The notes beneath the pieces were generated by a model. The model had not been told where the DNA came from. It was given only the letters and a program-made list of their open reading frames with translations, and searched no databases. From Pseudomonas guariconensis (GTDB lineage Bacteria; Pseudomonadota; Gammaproteobacteria; Pseudomonadales; Pseudomonadaceae), in the NCBI RefSeq assembly GCF_024127895.1, contig NZ_JAMYBK010000015.1, forward strand, positions 1 through 64,000: a stretch of DNA of 64,000 bases, given 5' to 3'. A program made the translations under genes and the position numbers. The first letter of the stretch is position 1; each line of letters opens with the position of its first letter. Of the stretch, positions 36,661 through 44,587 are shown in pieces.

Positions 36661-36846
36661 TCAGCGCTCACGGCAACCGGCGTTGTTGTAAGGCCCGGCA
36701 AAACGCTTCCAGCCCTCCCCCGGCGACCACTGGGAGCACACCAGGCGACCATCGGCCTGGCTTTCCCAGCGCCACCAGGGCGCCATGGCAGCCTGGGCCT
36801 GAAACAGGCAGAACAGCGCGGCGAGCGCAACGATCAGTCTTTTCAT
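36661..36846 (-). CDS. Small predicted secreted protein between flgE and flgF
   Basis: This is a 61-residue product with a Sec-type signal peptide (MKRLIVALAALFCLFQAQA, then AMA). It leaves a mature part of about 40 residues rich in Trp (four) with two cysteines (LVCSQ and NAGCRER) that could form one disulfide. A ribosome site, gagg, stands 5 bases before the ATG. It has terminators on both sides (36864-36890 upstream and 36450-36476 downstream) and could be read at low level with flgBCDE or from its own promoter. I do not recognise a family. Confidence 0.65.
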   Translation of the reverse strand: MKRLIVALAALFCLFQAQAAMAPWWRWESQADGRLVCSQWSPGEGWKRFAGPYNNAGCRER

Positions 36847-36863
36847 GACACCCTCGAAAACGA

Positions 36864-36890
36864 CGAACCCCTTCTCGGGAAAGGGGTTCG
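36864..36890 (-). terminator. Hairpin after flgE
   Basis: Arms cgaacccctt and aaggggttcg are perfect around a 7-nt loop. The following minus-strand bases are gtcgtttt, so the T-tract is short. It starts 26 bp after the flgE stop. Confidence 0.7.
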
Positions 36891-36915
36891 TGCAGGTTCG
36901 ACCAACCAGCGACCG

Positions 36916-38271
36916 TCAGGTCATCTGGATAATGGTCTGCATGACGGTACTTTCAGTGGAAATGGTCTTGGCGTTGGCCTGGTAGTAGCTCTGTGCCTTG
37001 ATCAGCTCGACCAGTTCCTGGGTCAGGTTGACGTTGGACGCCTCCAGCGAGTTGGACTCGACGCTCCCCAGGGTACCGGTCTTCGGCGCGTCGATGCCCG
37101 GGATGCCCGAAGCGAAGGTTTCCGTCCAACGGGTACCGCCGATCTGCTGCAAGCCCTGTTCGTTGGCGAAGCTGGCGACGGCAACCTGGCCGATGGCACG
37201 GGACTGCTGGTTGCTGAAGCTGGCGAACAGCACACCGGTGGAGTCGATCGACAAGCTCGACAGGATACCAGTGGCATAGCCGTCCTGGGACTGCGACATG
37301 CGTGCGGTCTCGGTGTTGTACGAGGTGGTGCTGTTCATCGACAGACGCATGCCGTCGGCATTGCCCTCGGCACCGTTGGAGATCCAGTTACCGGACGCAT
37401 CCTGTACCGCCGGGATCCAGCCACTCATGGTGAAGGTGTTGTTGGCCACGGTGAAGGAGGAGCCTGGCGGCAGGCCGGTGCTGTCAGCCGTCATGCTCTT
37501 GACCGAACCGTCGCTGTTGAAGCTGATGGTGCCGGTCAGCGGTGCGGTGCTCGCAGGGTCGAAGGGGTTGCGCCCATCGACCAGGGTGTACATGGTCCAC
37601 TCGTTGGTGCCGGTCTTGCGATAGAACTGCTCCATCGTGTGCTCGTTGCCCTGGCTGTCGTACACCTTGGTGGGGAACGACTTGGTGTAGGTGGTCTCGT
37701 CAGCCGGGTCGAACGGTTTGTTCGGGATCATGGTGCCGGTGCCGTCATCCACTTCCAGCGGGATGTCGGTGGCCGAGGAGTTCAGGTTGATCCCCTGGTC
37801 GATCAGGGTGGTGGCCTTGGGTGCCAGTGCCGAGGTATCGATCTTCAGGTCGGTCAGCACGCCCTTCTGGATCTTGCCGGTCGAGTCGGCGGCGTAGCCC
37901 TGCAGGCGCAGGCCGTCCGAGGTGACCACGTAGTTGTCCTTGCTGGTCTGGAAGGCACCGGCACGGGTGTAGACCAGCGAGCCGTTGTCGGACAGGACGA
38001 AGAAGCCCTGGCCCTGGATGCCCATGTCCAGCACGTTGCCGGTGTTGTTGATGTCACCCTGGCCGAACTGCTGGGAGACAGCCCCCAGGCGCACACCGTT
38101 GCCGACCTGGTTCTTGCCCACGCCCAGGCGGTTGGCGCCGGCGTAGACATCGGCGAACTCGGCACGGGACGACTTGAAACCAATGGTGTTGACGTTGGCG
38201 ATGTTGTTGCCGGTGACGTCCAACTGCTTGTTGGCTGCGTACAGACCGCTAAGGCCGATATTGAAAGACAT
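36916..38271 (-). CDS. flgE: Flagellar hook protein FlgE
   Basis: FlgE polymerises into the hook. The 451-residue protein starts MSFNIGLSGLYAANKQLDVT, has GNNIANVNTIGFKSSRAEFA, the GQGFFVLSDNGSLVYTRAGA block, and ends VNLTQELVELIKAQSYYQAN plus the C-terminal helix. It is last in flgBCDE, 32 bp after flgD, and hairpin 36864-36890 follows. Confidence 0.97.
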   Translation of the reverse strand: MSFNIGLSGLYAANKQLDVTGNNIANVNTIGFKSSRAEFADVYAGANRLGVGKNQVGNGVRLGAVSQQFGQGDINNTGNVLDMGIQGQGFFVLSDNGSLVYTRAGAFQTSKDNYVVTSDGLRLQGYAADSTGKIQKGVLTDLKIDTSALAPKATTLIDQGINLNSSATDIPLEVDDGTGTMIPNKPFDPADETTYTKSFPTKVYDSQGNEHTMEQFYRKTGTNEWTMYTLVDGRNPFDPASTAPLTGTISFNSDGSVKSMTADSTGLPPGSSFTVANNTFTMSGWIPAVQDASGNWISNGAEGNADGMRLSMNSTTSYNTETARMSQSQDGYATGILSSLSIDSTGVLFASFSNQQSRAIGQVAVASFANEQGLQQIGGTRWTETFASGIPGIDAPKTGTLGSVESNSLEASNVNLTQELVELIKAQSYYQANAKTISTESTVMQTIIQMT

Positions 38272-38303
38272 GAATTCGCTCCTTGTGCCGCGTTAAACCG
38301 GCC

Positions 38304-39002
38304 TTAGATACCGATGGTTTGCACACTGGACAGGGGAACCTTCCCGAGCCCTGCAAGGTTGAGCATCATCTCGCCGCTCGGGTTGATGCTGACGCTGGTG
38401 ACCTTGGCCGGCAGCAGCGTGTACATCTCCACCGCCTTGCCATCCACGGTGGTGGTGGCGGAGAAGCTGTAGGTGCCCGGATCGACCTTTTCGCCCTTCT
38501 CGTTGGTGCCATCCCAGATGAAGTCGGCGTAGCCAGCCTTCTGCTCGCCCAGCTCGATGGTCTTGACCACGTTGCCGTCCTTGTCCTTGATGGTGATCTT
38601 CGCTTCGCCGATCGCTTGCGGAACGACGATCTGGCCGTTGAAGCTCTCGGCGGTATCGACCACCGCCTTGTCGTTCTGCACCACCACCGAACGCCCGACC
38701 AGCGATGACGCCTGCAGAGCCTGGGACGAGCCCAGGGCACCGGCGATCGAGTTGACCGTGTCGTTGAGCGTGGTGATGCCTTCCAGGCTGCTGAACTGCG
38801 CCAGCTGGGCGATGAACTCGCCGTTGTCCTGCGGGTCCAGCGGGTTCTGGTGCTGCATCTGGGTCACGAGCAACTGCAGGAACGCATCCTTGCCCAGCGC
38901 ATTCTTGTCGGTGTTCTCGGGCGTGGTCTTCTTGGTGCCGGTGCTCACGCCCGACGCCGAGAGAACATCGTTGAGGTTCACACCTGTGCTATCGACTGCC
39001 AT
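38304..39002 (-). CDS. flgD: Hook-cap protein FlgD
   Basis: FlgD is the scaffold that caps the growing hook. The 232-residue protein has the N-terminal signature GKDAFLQLLVTQMQHQNPLD and NGEFIAQLAQFSSLEGI, then a C-terminal FlgD-type Ig domain (IWDGTNEKGEKVDPGTYSFS). It lies 15 bp after flgC. Confidence 0.97.
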   Translation of the reverse strand: MAVDSTGVNLNDVLSASGVSTGTKKTTPENTDKNALGKDAFLQLLVTQMQHQNPLDPQDNGEFIAQLAQFSSLEGITTLNDTVNSIAGALGSSQALQASSLVGRSVVVQNDKAVVDTAESFNGQIVVPQAIGEAKITIKDKDGNVVKTIELGEQKAGYADFIWDGTNEKGEKVDPGTYSFSATTTVDGKAVEMYTLLPAKVTSVSINPSGEMMLNLAGLGKVPLSSVQTIGI

Positions 39003-39017
39003 GGTCGGGATTCCTTA

Positions 39018-39467
39018 TCACTGACCCAGGGTCAGCACTTTCTGCATCATGGTCTTGGCGGTGTTCATCAGCTCGGCGTTGGTCTGGAACGCGCGGCTGG
39101 CGGAGATCATGTCGGCCATCTCCTCGACCACGTTGACGTTCGGGTAGTAGACGTAGCCGTCCTTGTTCGCCGCCGGGTGATTGGGCTCGTAGCGTGCCTC
39201 GAGGTTGCTCTGGTCTTCGACGATACCCATCACCTGCACGCCCTGGCCGGCCTCGCCCTGGTCCTGGAACAGCGACTGGCCAGCGCCGTTCTGCGCTTGC
39301 TGGAAGGTGGTGGCGAACACCGGGTGGCGTGCGCGGTAGGTCTGGTCGATGCTCGAGGACACGGTCTCGGCGTTGGCGATGTTCGAGGCGACGGTGTTCA
39401 GGCGCGTGTTCTGCGCGCTCATGCCGCTACCGGCAATGTTGAAGACACTGGCAAGGGACATGGTCAC
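39018..39467 (-). CDS. flgC: Flagellar proximal rod protein FlgC
   Basis: FlgC is a proximal-rod subunit. The 149-residue product has SGMSAQNTRLNTVASNIANA at the N-terminus and YYPNVNVVEEMADMISASRA at the C-terminus, both family hallmarks. The ATG at 39467 overlaps the flgB stop (ATGA); a second ATG two codons on (MSLASVF) is the alternative start. Confidence 0.96.
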   Translation of the reverse strand: MTMSLASVFNIAGSGMSAQNTRLNTVASNIANAETVSSSIDQTYRARHPVFATTFQQAQNGAGQSLFQDQGEAGQGVQVMGIVEDQSNLEARYEPNHPAANKDGYVYYPNVNVVEEMADMISASRAFQTNAELMNTAKTMMQKVLTLGQ

Positions 39468-39871
39468 TCTCCACGCAGGGCCGAAACCAGCCCTTTGAAT
39501 TTACTGTTGAGCAGGGTGAAGCTGGCCTGGAAGCCGATGGCGTTTTCCGCGTAGTTCGACTGCTCGATCTGCGCGTCCACGGTGTTCTGGTCGATCGAAG
39601 GCTGCATCGGCGTGCGGTACTTGAGGGTATCGTCGCCCATGGCCAGGCCTTGGGCCTCGATGTGCCGGGTGTTGGTACGGTCCAGGGCGATGCGGCCGCC
39701 CTGCTGCTTCTCGGCCTCGGCGGCGAGCACCGAAGAGAAATCCATGTCGCGCGCCTTGTAGTTGGGCGTGTCGGCGTTGGCGATGTTGTTGGCCAGGACT
39801 TCGGCGCGCTGGGCGCGAAAGCCCAGGGCCTTTTCATGGATGCCGAGCGCCTTGTCGAAACTGATGCTCAT
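39464..39871 (-). CDS. flgB: Flagellar proximal rod protein FlgB
   Basis: FlgB is a proximal-rod subunit and the first gene of flgBCDE. The 135-residue product starts MSISFDKALGIHEKALGFRA; the frame extends 30 codons upstream into the promoter, so that extension is rejected. It has EVLANNIANADTPNYKARDM and ends FQASFTLLNSKFKGLVSALR. A perfect-type sigma54 promoter lies 49-64 bp upstream. Confidence 0.96.
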   Translation of the reverse strand: MSISFDKALGIHEKALGFRAQRAEVLANNIANADTPNYKARDMDFSSVLAAEAEKQQGGRIALDRTNTRHIEAQGLAMGDDTLKYRTPMQPSIDQNTVDAQIEQSNYAENAIGFQASFTLLNSKFKGLVSALRGE

Positions 39872-39919
39872 GTCGGGGAAACCTTCGAAGGTGACCGGAA
39901 GAATCGTGAGCAAGCTTGA

Positions 39920-39935
39920 GCAAGGTCTGTGCCAA
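39920..39935 (-). promoter_or_regulatory. Sigma54 promoter of flgBCDE
   Basis: TGGCACAGACCTTGC on the minus strand matches the consensus at all key positions (GG-N10-GC). The predicted start near 39909 gives a leader of about 38 nt. In P. aeruginosa flgBCDE is a FleR-dependent class III operon. Confidence 0.88.
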
Positions 39936-39980
39936 CATGCACGACCCAATGAATCCGGCACTCCGGGCCGTTTGCCGGGG

Positions 39981-40039
39981 GCGGCAATGCCAGAAAAGCG
40001 GCAATGCCTTACCGCTTGGCGTCAGCAAAGCGGCAATGG
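39981..40039. promoter_or_regulatory. Three direct repeats upstream of the flgB promoter (possible FleR enhancer)
   Basis: On the plus strand gcggcaatgcc occurs at 39981-39991 and 39998-40008, and gcggcaatgg at 40030-40039. Each core, GGCAATGCC, is itself a dyad (GGCA-n-TGCC). They lie about 70-130 bp upstream of the predicted start, the normal place for an enhancer bound by a sigma54 activator. Assignment to FleR is inference. Confidence 0.5.
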
Positions 40040-40052
40040 GGGGATGAAATGA

Positions 40053-40075
40053 AGCCGGGGCCGCACAGCGACCCC
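40053..40075 (-). terminator. Possible hairpin after cheR
   Basis: The minus strand reads ggggtcgc, tgt, gcggcccc, an 8-bp stem directly after the cheR stop. There is no strong T-tract, so termination may be weak or Rho-assisted. Confidence 0.4.
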
Positions 40076-40080
40076 GCCCT

Positions 40081-40908
40081 TTACTTGGCCTGGTAGATGA
40101 TCCCCGGGCTGCACTGGACCATCTGGTAATGGTCCGGCAACCCGTTGAGCGCCTCGGACGCCCCCAGGAACAGGTAGCCCCCCGGCTTGAGCGTGCCGTG
40201 AATACGCATGAGGATGTCCTTCTTGACCTGGGCCGAGAAGTAGATCAGCACGTTGCGGCAGAACACGACGTCGAACTTGCCCAGGCTGGCATAGCTGTCG
40301 AGCAGGTTGAAGGAGCGGAACTCGACCCGGCTGCGGATCGCCGGCTTGACCGCCCAGCGCCCAGCCCCCCTAGGGTCGAAATAGCGCTGCAGGCGCTCCT
40401 GGGACAGGCCGCGGGCGATGGCCAGGCTGTCGTACTCGCCGGTCTTGCAGTTGTTCAGCATGGCCCCGGACAAGTCGGTGGCGACGATCTGCGCGCCCAT
40501 CTTCAGTTGGCCGAGGTTGCTGCGCTCGAACTCGTCGATGGCCATCGACAGCGAGTACGGCTCCTGCCCCGACGAGCACGCCGCCGACCAGATACGCAGG
40601 CGCTGGCCCGGGTTGCCGCGCACGAACTCCGGGATGACCTTGCTCTTGAGCACCTCGAACGGGTAGGTATCGCGGAACCAGAGGGTCTCGTTGGTCGTCA
40701 TGGCATCGACCACCTGCTCGCGCAGGCCGCCGCGCGGCTGGGTCTGGATGCGCTGCACCAGCTCGCCGAGCGTCTTGATGCCCTGCTGCTCCATCAGCTT
40801 GTTGAGACGGCTGGAGACCAGGTACTGCTTATTCTCGCCCAGCAGGATGCCACAGGCTTTCTCCAGGAAGACCCGGAACTGTTCGAAATCCAAATTACCC
40901 GTAGACAC
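40081..40908 (-). CDS. cheR: Chemotaxis protein methyltransferase CheR
   Basis: CheR methylates glutamates of chemoreceptors using SAM. The 275-residue protein has the N-terminal helical domain (about 8-70) and a SAM-binding Rossmann domain with RIWSAACSSGQEPYSLSM and VFCRNVLIYF. It lies 49 bp after cheV. In Pseudomonas this cheV-cheR pair in the flagellar cluster is the CheR1 type. Confidence 0.96.
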   Translation of the reverse strand: MSTGNLDFEQFRVFLEKACGILLGENKQYLVSSRLNKLMEQQGIKTLGELVQRIQTQPRGGLREQVVDAMTTNETLWFRDTYPFEVLKSKVIPEFVRGNPGQRLRIWSAACSSGQEPYSLSMAIDEFERSNLGQLKMGAQIVATDLSGAMLNNCKTGEYDSLAIARGLSQERLQRYFDPRGAGRWAVKPAIRSRVEFRSFNLLDSYASLGKFDVVFCRNVLIYFSAQVKKDILMRIHGTLKPGGYLFLGASEALNGLPDHYQMVQCSPGIIYQAK

Positions 40909-40957
40909 GGCTACCGCCTCTTTTCAATCGCTGAGGCCGGGGCACGCCCCGGCCGTT

Positions 40958-41887
40958 TCAATGCGTCGCCTTGATCCGGTCGACCACTCGCTGGGCCAGG
41001 TCGTCCGGCTTGAACTTGGCCAGGAAGTCATCGGCGCCGACCTTCTTGACCATGGCCTGGTTGAATACCCCCGACAGGGAAGTATGCAGGAGGATGTGCA
41101 GGTTTTGCATGCGCGGATCGCTGCGAATCTCCGCAGTGAGGGTATAGCCATCCATCTCGGGCATTTCGATGTCGGAGATCATCATCAGGAACTCTTCCTC
41201 CGGACGCTTGCCCTCGTCCACCAGCTTGCGCAGGTAGTCCAGCGCCTGGCGCCCGTCGTTGAGCGCCACCACCTCGACACCGACGGTCTGCAGGCAGCGG
41301 CTGACCTGCTTGCGCGCCACGGACGAGTCATCGACCGTGAGCACCCGCAGCAGCACCGCCTTGTCCTGCACCTCGGCGTCGATCACCCCGGCCGACACCG
41401 CCTCGGAGGAAGGCGCGACCTCGGCGAGAACCTTCTCCACGTCGATGATCTCCACCATGCGCTCGTCCACCCGGGTGACAGCGGTCAGGTAGTGATCGCG
41501 GCCGGTGCCCTTGGGTGGCGGGTGGATCTCCTCCCAGTTCATGTTGACGATGCGCTCCACCGAATGCACCAGAAAGCCCTGGGTCTTGGTGTTGTACTCG
41601 GTGATGATCACGAAGCTGTTGCGCGCCTCCTCCTGCAGGGCCGGCAGGCCGGTCGCCATCGACAAGTCGAGGATCGGGATGGTCGCCCCGCGAATGTTGG
41701 CCACGCCGCGCACCACCGGGTGGGACTTGGGCAACAGCGTCAGCTCCGGGCACTGCAGCACCTCCCGGACCTTGAACACATTGATGCCGTAGAGCTGATC
41801 GCCATTGAGGCGAAACAGCAACAGCTCCAGGCGGTTCTGCCCCACCAGTTGCGTGCGCTGGTTGACCGAATCCATAACACCAGCCAT
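40958..41887 (-). CDS. cheV: Chemotaxis coupling protein CheV
   Basis: CheV is a hybrid of a CheW-like coupling domain and a receiver. I start it at MAGVMDSVNQRTQLVG (309 aa); AAGGAG stands upstream. The CheW domain covers about 15-160 (INVFKVREVLQCPELTLLP, PVVRGVANIRGATIPILDLS) and the receiver about 180-305, with Asp239 in MISDIEMPEMDG. The open frame upstream of this start (to 42715) is antisense to flgA. A sigma28 promoter lies about 35-60 bp upstream. Confidence 0.96.
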   Translation of the reverse strand: MAGVMDSVNQRTQLVGQNRLELLLFRLNGDQLYGINVFKVREVLQCPELTLLPKSHPVVRGVANIRGATIPILDLSMATGLPALQEEARNSFVIITEYNTKTQGFLVHSVERIVNMNWEEIHPPPKGTGRDHYLTAVTRVDERMVEIIDVEKVLAEVAPSSEAVSAGVIDAEVQDKAVLLRVLTVDDSSVARKQVSRCLQTVGVEVVALNDGRQALDYLRKLVDEGKRPEEEFLMMISDIEMPEMDGYTLTAEIRSDPRMQNLHILLHTSLSGVFNQAMVKKVGADDFLAKFKPDDLAQRVVDRIKATH

Positions 41888-41921
41888 GCCAGACTCCTTC
41901 ATACGTATCAGCCTATGTACC

Positions 41922-41948
41922 AGATCGGCACGGGCTTTGCTTTTTTGA
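41922..41948 (-). promoter_or_regulatory. Sigma28 (FliA) promoter of cheVR
   Basis: The minus strand reads TCAA, 15 bases, GCCGATCT, a good match to Pseudomonas FliA promoters. The same bases hold an opposed sigma54 promoter for flgA. Confidence 0.75.
41926..41940 (+). promoter_or_regulatory. Sigma54 promoter of flgA
   Basis: CGGCACGGGCTTTGC on the plus strand keeps GG-N10-GC and the GGCACGG...TTGC core. The predicted start is near 41952, just 2 bases before the flgA ATG, so the transcript would be nearly leaderless or the start codon is misplaced. In P. aeruginosa flgA is a FleQ-dependent class II gene. Confidence 0.6.
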
Positions 41949-41953
41949 GCGTC

Positions 41954-42706
41954 ATGTACACGAAAACGACATTTTCCCGACGATTGACGCACCTGCTGAC
42001 CGGCTCGCTGGCCGCGCTGTGCCTGCTGGCACCCGGCGCCCGCACGCTGGCGGATGCGTTTACCTTGCCTGAACAACTTATCGGCGTCACCCAAGGGTTT
42101 CTTGAATTCGCCGTGGAGGACTACCTGGCCACCAGCCAGACACCAGGCCGCTACGAGATCCAGGTCAACTCGCTCGACCCGCGCCTGCGCATGCCGCTGT
42201 GCAGCCAGCAACTTGACGCTTCGCTGGAGAGCCCGGCGCAGCCGCTGGGCCGGGTCACGGTGCGGCTGCGCTGCAACGGCAGCGGGCCGTGGACGGTGTT
42301 CGTGCCAGCTCAGGTGCGGCTGTTTCGCGACGTGGTGGTGATGACCCGTCCGCTCAAGCGCGAAAGCGTCATCGGCGAGGACGACGTGGCCCTGCGCGAG
42401 CGCGACGTGGGTACGCTCAACCAGGGTTTCCTCAGCGACCTGGAGCAGGCCGTGGGCATGAAGCTGCTGCGCCCGGCCGTGCTCGACCAGGTGCTCACGC
42501 CGCAGCATCTGGAGCAGGCCGAGGTGGTGCGCAAGGGCGACCATGTCGTGATCGTCGCCCGCAGCGGCAGCCTGAGCGTGCGCATGCCGGGCGAAGCATT
42601 GGCCAAGGGCGGCCTGTCCGAACAGATCCGGGTGCGCAACCTGAACTCCAAGCGCGTGGTGAAGGCACGGGTGACCGGGCCGGGGCAGGTCGAGGTGGCG
42701 ATGTAG
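41954..42706 (+). CDS. flgA: P-ring assembly chaperone FlgA
   Basis: FlgA is the periplasmic chaperone for P-ring formation. I start at MYTKTTFSRRLTHLL (250 aa), which gives a proper signal peptide (cut near ARTLADA). No good ribosome site is visible before it. The SAF domain has VVVMTRPLKRESVIGEDDVA and the C-terminal half GMKLLRPAVLDQVLTPQHLE, then IRVRNLNSKRVVKARVTGPG, typical of FlgA. An ATG 13 codons upstream (MYQIGTG) would lie inside the promoter. It is divergent from cheV. Confidence 0.93.
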   Translation: MYTKTTFSRRLTHLLTGSLAALCLLAPGARTLADAFTLPEQLIGVTQGFLEFAVEDYLATSQTPGRYEIQVNSLDPRLRMPLCSQQLDASLESPAQPLGRVTVRLRCNGSGPWTVFVPAQVRLFRDVVVMTRPLKRESVIGEDDVALRERDVGTLNQGFLSDLEQAVGMKLLRPAVLDQVLTPQHLEQAEVVRKGDHVVIVARSGSLSVRMPGEALAKGGLSEQIRVRNLNSKRVVKARVTGPGQVEVAM

Positions 42707-42732
42707 CGGTTTCAACTGTCATTGGGGGGCGA

Positions 42733-42750
42733 TGGGCTGCAAGGCAGCCC
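42733..42750. terminator. Hairpin between flgA and flgM
   Basis: gggctgc, aag, gcagccc forms a 7-bp stem 27 bp after flgA. The sequence is the same REP-like core (gatgggctgcaaggcagcccc) found at 21017 and near 54809, and probably separates flgA from flgM. Confidence 0.5.
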
Positions 42751-42854
42751 CGACCGCCGGGGATATAAGGCTGGCGGCGCGGAACCGCTTTTCCTAAACT
42801 GTGTCAGAAAACGGGTCGTGCGAGCTTGCCGACGGGCAGCGATGCATTCGCGGC

Positions 42855-42881
42855 TAAAGTTTCTTTCGGGTTGGCCGAAAA
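42855..42881 (+). promoter_or_regulatory. Sigma28 (FliA) promoter of flgMN
   Basis: TAAAGTTT, 11 bases, GCCGAAAA closely fits TAAAGTTT-N11-GCCGATAA. It is placed 36-63 bp before the flgM ATG. FliA driving its own anti-sigma factor is the standard feedback in Pseudomonas. Confidence 0.85.
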
Positions 42882-42917
42882 CATGGCAAGCGTCCAAATC
42901 CCCAGAGGTTTCTGATC

Positions 42918-43232
42918 ATGGTCATCGACTTCAGTCGTTTGAATAACTCTCCGTCCGTCACGGGCGGCGTTCGCGGCAACACCGCGGCCGGCAACGCCGA
43001 GAAAGCCGGCGAAACCAGCGAAGCGCCCAAGCGCTCCAGCGTCAGCGGAGAAGCGGTACACCTCAGCCAAGAGGCCCAGCAGTTGCAGAAGATCAGCGAC
43101 AAGCTGCGCGACCAGCCCGAAGTCAACAGTGCCCGCGTGGCCCAGTTGAAACAGGCGATCGCAGACGGCAGCTACCAGGTCGATGCCGGCCGGGTCGCCA
43201 GCAAACTGCTTGAATTCGAAGCCCAGCGCTGA
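42918..43232 (+). CDS. flgM: Anti-sigma28 factor FlgM
   Basis: FlgM holds FliA inactive until it is secreted through the finished hook. The 104-residue product starts [17 protein letters not shown], has the flexible Ala/Glu-rich middle and the FliA-binding C-terminal half ([29 protein letters not shown]). flgN follows 47 bp downstream. Confidence 0.96.
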   Translation: MVIDFSRLNNSPSVTGGVRGNTAAGNAEKAGETSEAPKRSSVSGEAVHLSQEAQQLQKISDKLRDQPEVNSARVAQLKQAIADGSYQVDAGRVASKLLEFEAQR

Positions 43233-43279
43233 CCTTCCGGCGCGCTGACTTCAAGGACGCCACACGCCAAGAGCCAGCC

Positions 43280-43747
43280 ATGCACGACATCACCCTGCTG
43301 CAACTGATCGAAAACGACATCGCGCCAACCCAGCAACTGCTCGAACTGCTCCAGAACGAAGCGGTCGCCCTGCACGGCCGGGACATGGCGATGCTGGAGC
43401 ACATCCTGGCACGCAAGCAGTCGTTGATCGCCTTGCTCGAACAGCAAGGGCAGCGGCGCAACCACCTGCTCACCAGCCTCGGCCTGAGCGCCGATCGTGC
43501 CGGCGTGCAGGCACTGGCCGCGCAATCGCCCAACGGCGCGGTGTTGCTGCAGCAGCTCGACGTGCTCAGCCAGTTGATGGATGCCTGCCAGAAGGTCAAC
43601 GAGACCAACGGGCGGATCATCCAGGTGCAGCAGCACGCCACGGCCAACCAGATCAGGATCCTCATGGGCGGCGATTCTCCGTCGCTCTACGACAGCCGTG
43701 GCGCCACCTCGCCACTGGCCAAGCCCCGGGCGCTCAGCCAAGTGTGA
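43280..43747 (+). CDS. flgN: Flagellar chaperone FlgN
   Basis: FlgN chaperones FlgK and FlgL to the export gate. The 155-residue helical protein starts MHDITLLQLIENDIAPTQQL, with ALHGRDMAMLEHILARKQSL and QRRNHLLTSLGLSADRAGVQ, typical of the family. It is cotranscribed with flgM; flgZ follows after 80 bp. Confidence 0.94.
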   Translation: MHDITLLQLIENDIAPTQQLLELLQNEAVALHGRDMAMLEHILARKQSLIALLEQQGQRRNHLLTSLGLSADRAGVQALAAQSPNGAVLLQQLDVLSQLMDACQKVNETNGRIIQVQQHATANQIRILMGGDSPSLYDSRGATSPLAKPRALSQV

Positions 43748-43827
43748 TTATTTCTATCAAGGCACGGAACATACTGGCAAAATGCCGTTACTTGCGTGTG
43801 TCGTTTTTGCCTGGAGATTGATAACCC

Positions 43828-44571
43828 GTGTTCAATGAGTCCGATGCTCCCCAGCCGCCAAAGGTGCTCACCACTCCTTTGGAGATCGCAGCCAACCTGC
43901 GCCAGCTGCTGGATAGCCACGATCCGCTGATCATCACCTTCCATGAACGTAGCCAACGCTTCCAGAGCTACGTGGTTCAGGTGGACCGTGACGGCAATAC
44001 CCTGGCGCTGGACGAAATGATCCCGCGTGATGGCGAGAAATACATAGAGAACGGCGAACCGTTCCGCGTCGAAGGCTTCCATGAGGGTGTACGCATCGCC
44101 TGGGAATGCGACACCCCGCTGCGCATCGGCGAAATCGACGGCCACCGCTGCTACCGTGGCCCCCTGCCCACCGAGGTGACCTACCACCAGCGGCGCAACG
44201 CCTTCCGGGCCGCGCTCAAGCTGTCGCAATTGGTCGACGTGGTGCTCGACGGTGACAAGCTCAAGGGCAACGGCGCCCTGCGCGGCAAGCTGCTGGACAT
44301 CTCCGCCACCGGCTGCAAGTTGCGTTTCGACGGTAACGTTGGCGAACGCCTGCAGTTGGGCCAGGTCTATGAGCGCTTCGGCGCCAGTGGCCCACTGGGC
44401 ATGTCGCAGGTCATGGTGGAGCTGCGCCACCTGCATTTCGAGGAGCGTTTCAACACCACCTTCGCCGGGGTGCGCTTCCACAACCTCAACGGGCAGATGC
44501 AGCGCAAGGTCGAGAGCTTCGTGTACCAGTTGCAGCGCGAAGCGCGGCGGTTCGACAAGGACGATTATTGA
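43828..44571 (+). CDS. flgZ: c-di-GMP-binding flagellar brake FlgZ (YcgR-type PilZ protein)
   Basis: FlgZ binds c-di-GMP and slows the motor. The 247-residue product begins at a GTG (GGAG 11 bases upstream) and has an N-terminal YcgR domain (about 15-105) and a C-terminal PilZ domain (about 112-235). The PilZ motif is intact: the RRNAFR loop in [17 protein letters not shown], and DISATGC (D-x-S-x-x-G). It is last of the plus-strand set, before a MITE-split terminator. Confidence 0.94.
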   Translation: MFNESDAPQPPKVLTTPLEIAANLRQLLDSHDPLIITFHERSQRFQSYVVQVDRDGNTLALDEMIPRDGEKYIENGEPFRVEGFHEGVRIAWECDTPLRIGEIDGHRCYRGPLPTEVTYHQRRNAFRAALKLSQLVDVVLDGDKLKGNGALRGKLLDISATGCKLRFDGNVGERLQLGQVYERFGASGPLGMSQVMVELRHLHFEERFNTTFAGVRFHNLNGQMQRKVESFVYQLQREARRFDKDDY

Positions 44572-44587
44572 GGCTTGTACGCTGAGC

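Noticed and set aside
39872..39961. N-terminal extension of flgB (30 extra residues)
   Set aside because: It overlaps the sigma54 promoter, lacks homology to FlgB, and the internal ATG (MSISFDKAL) is the conserved start.
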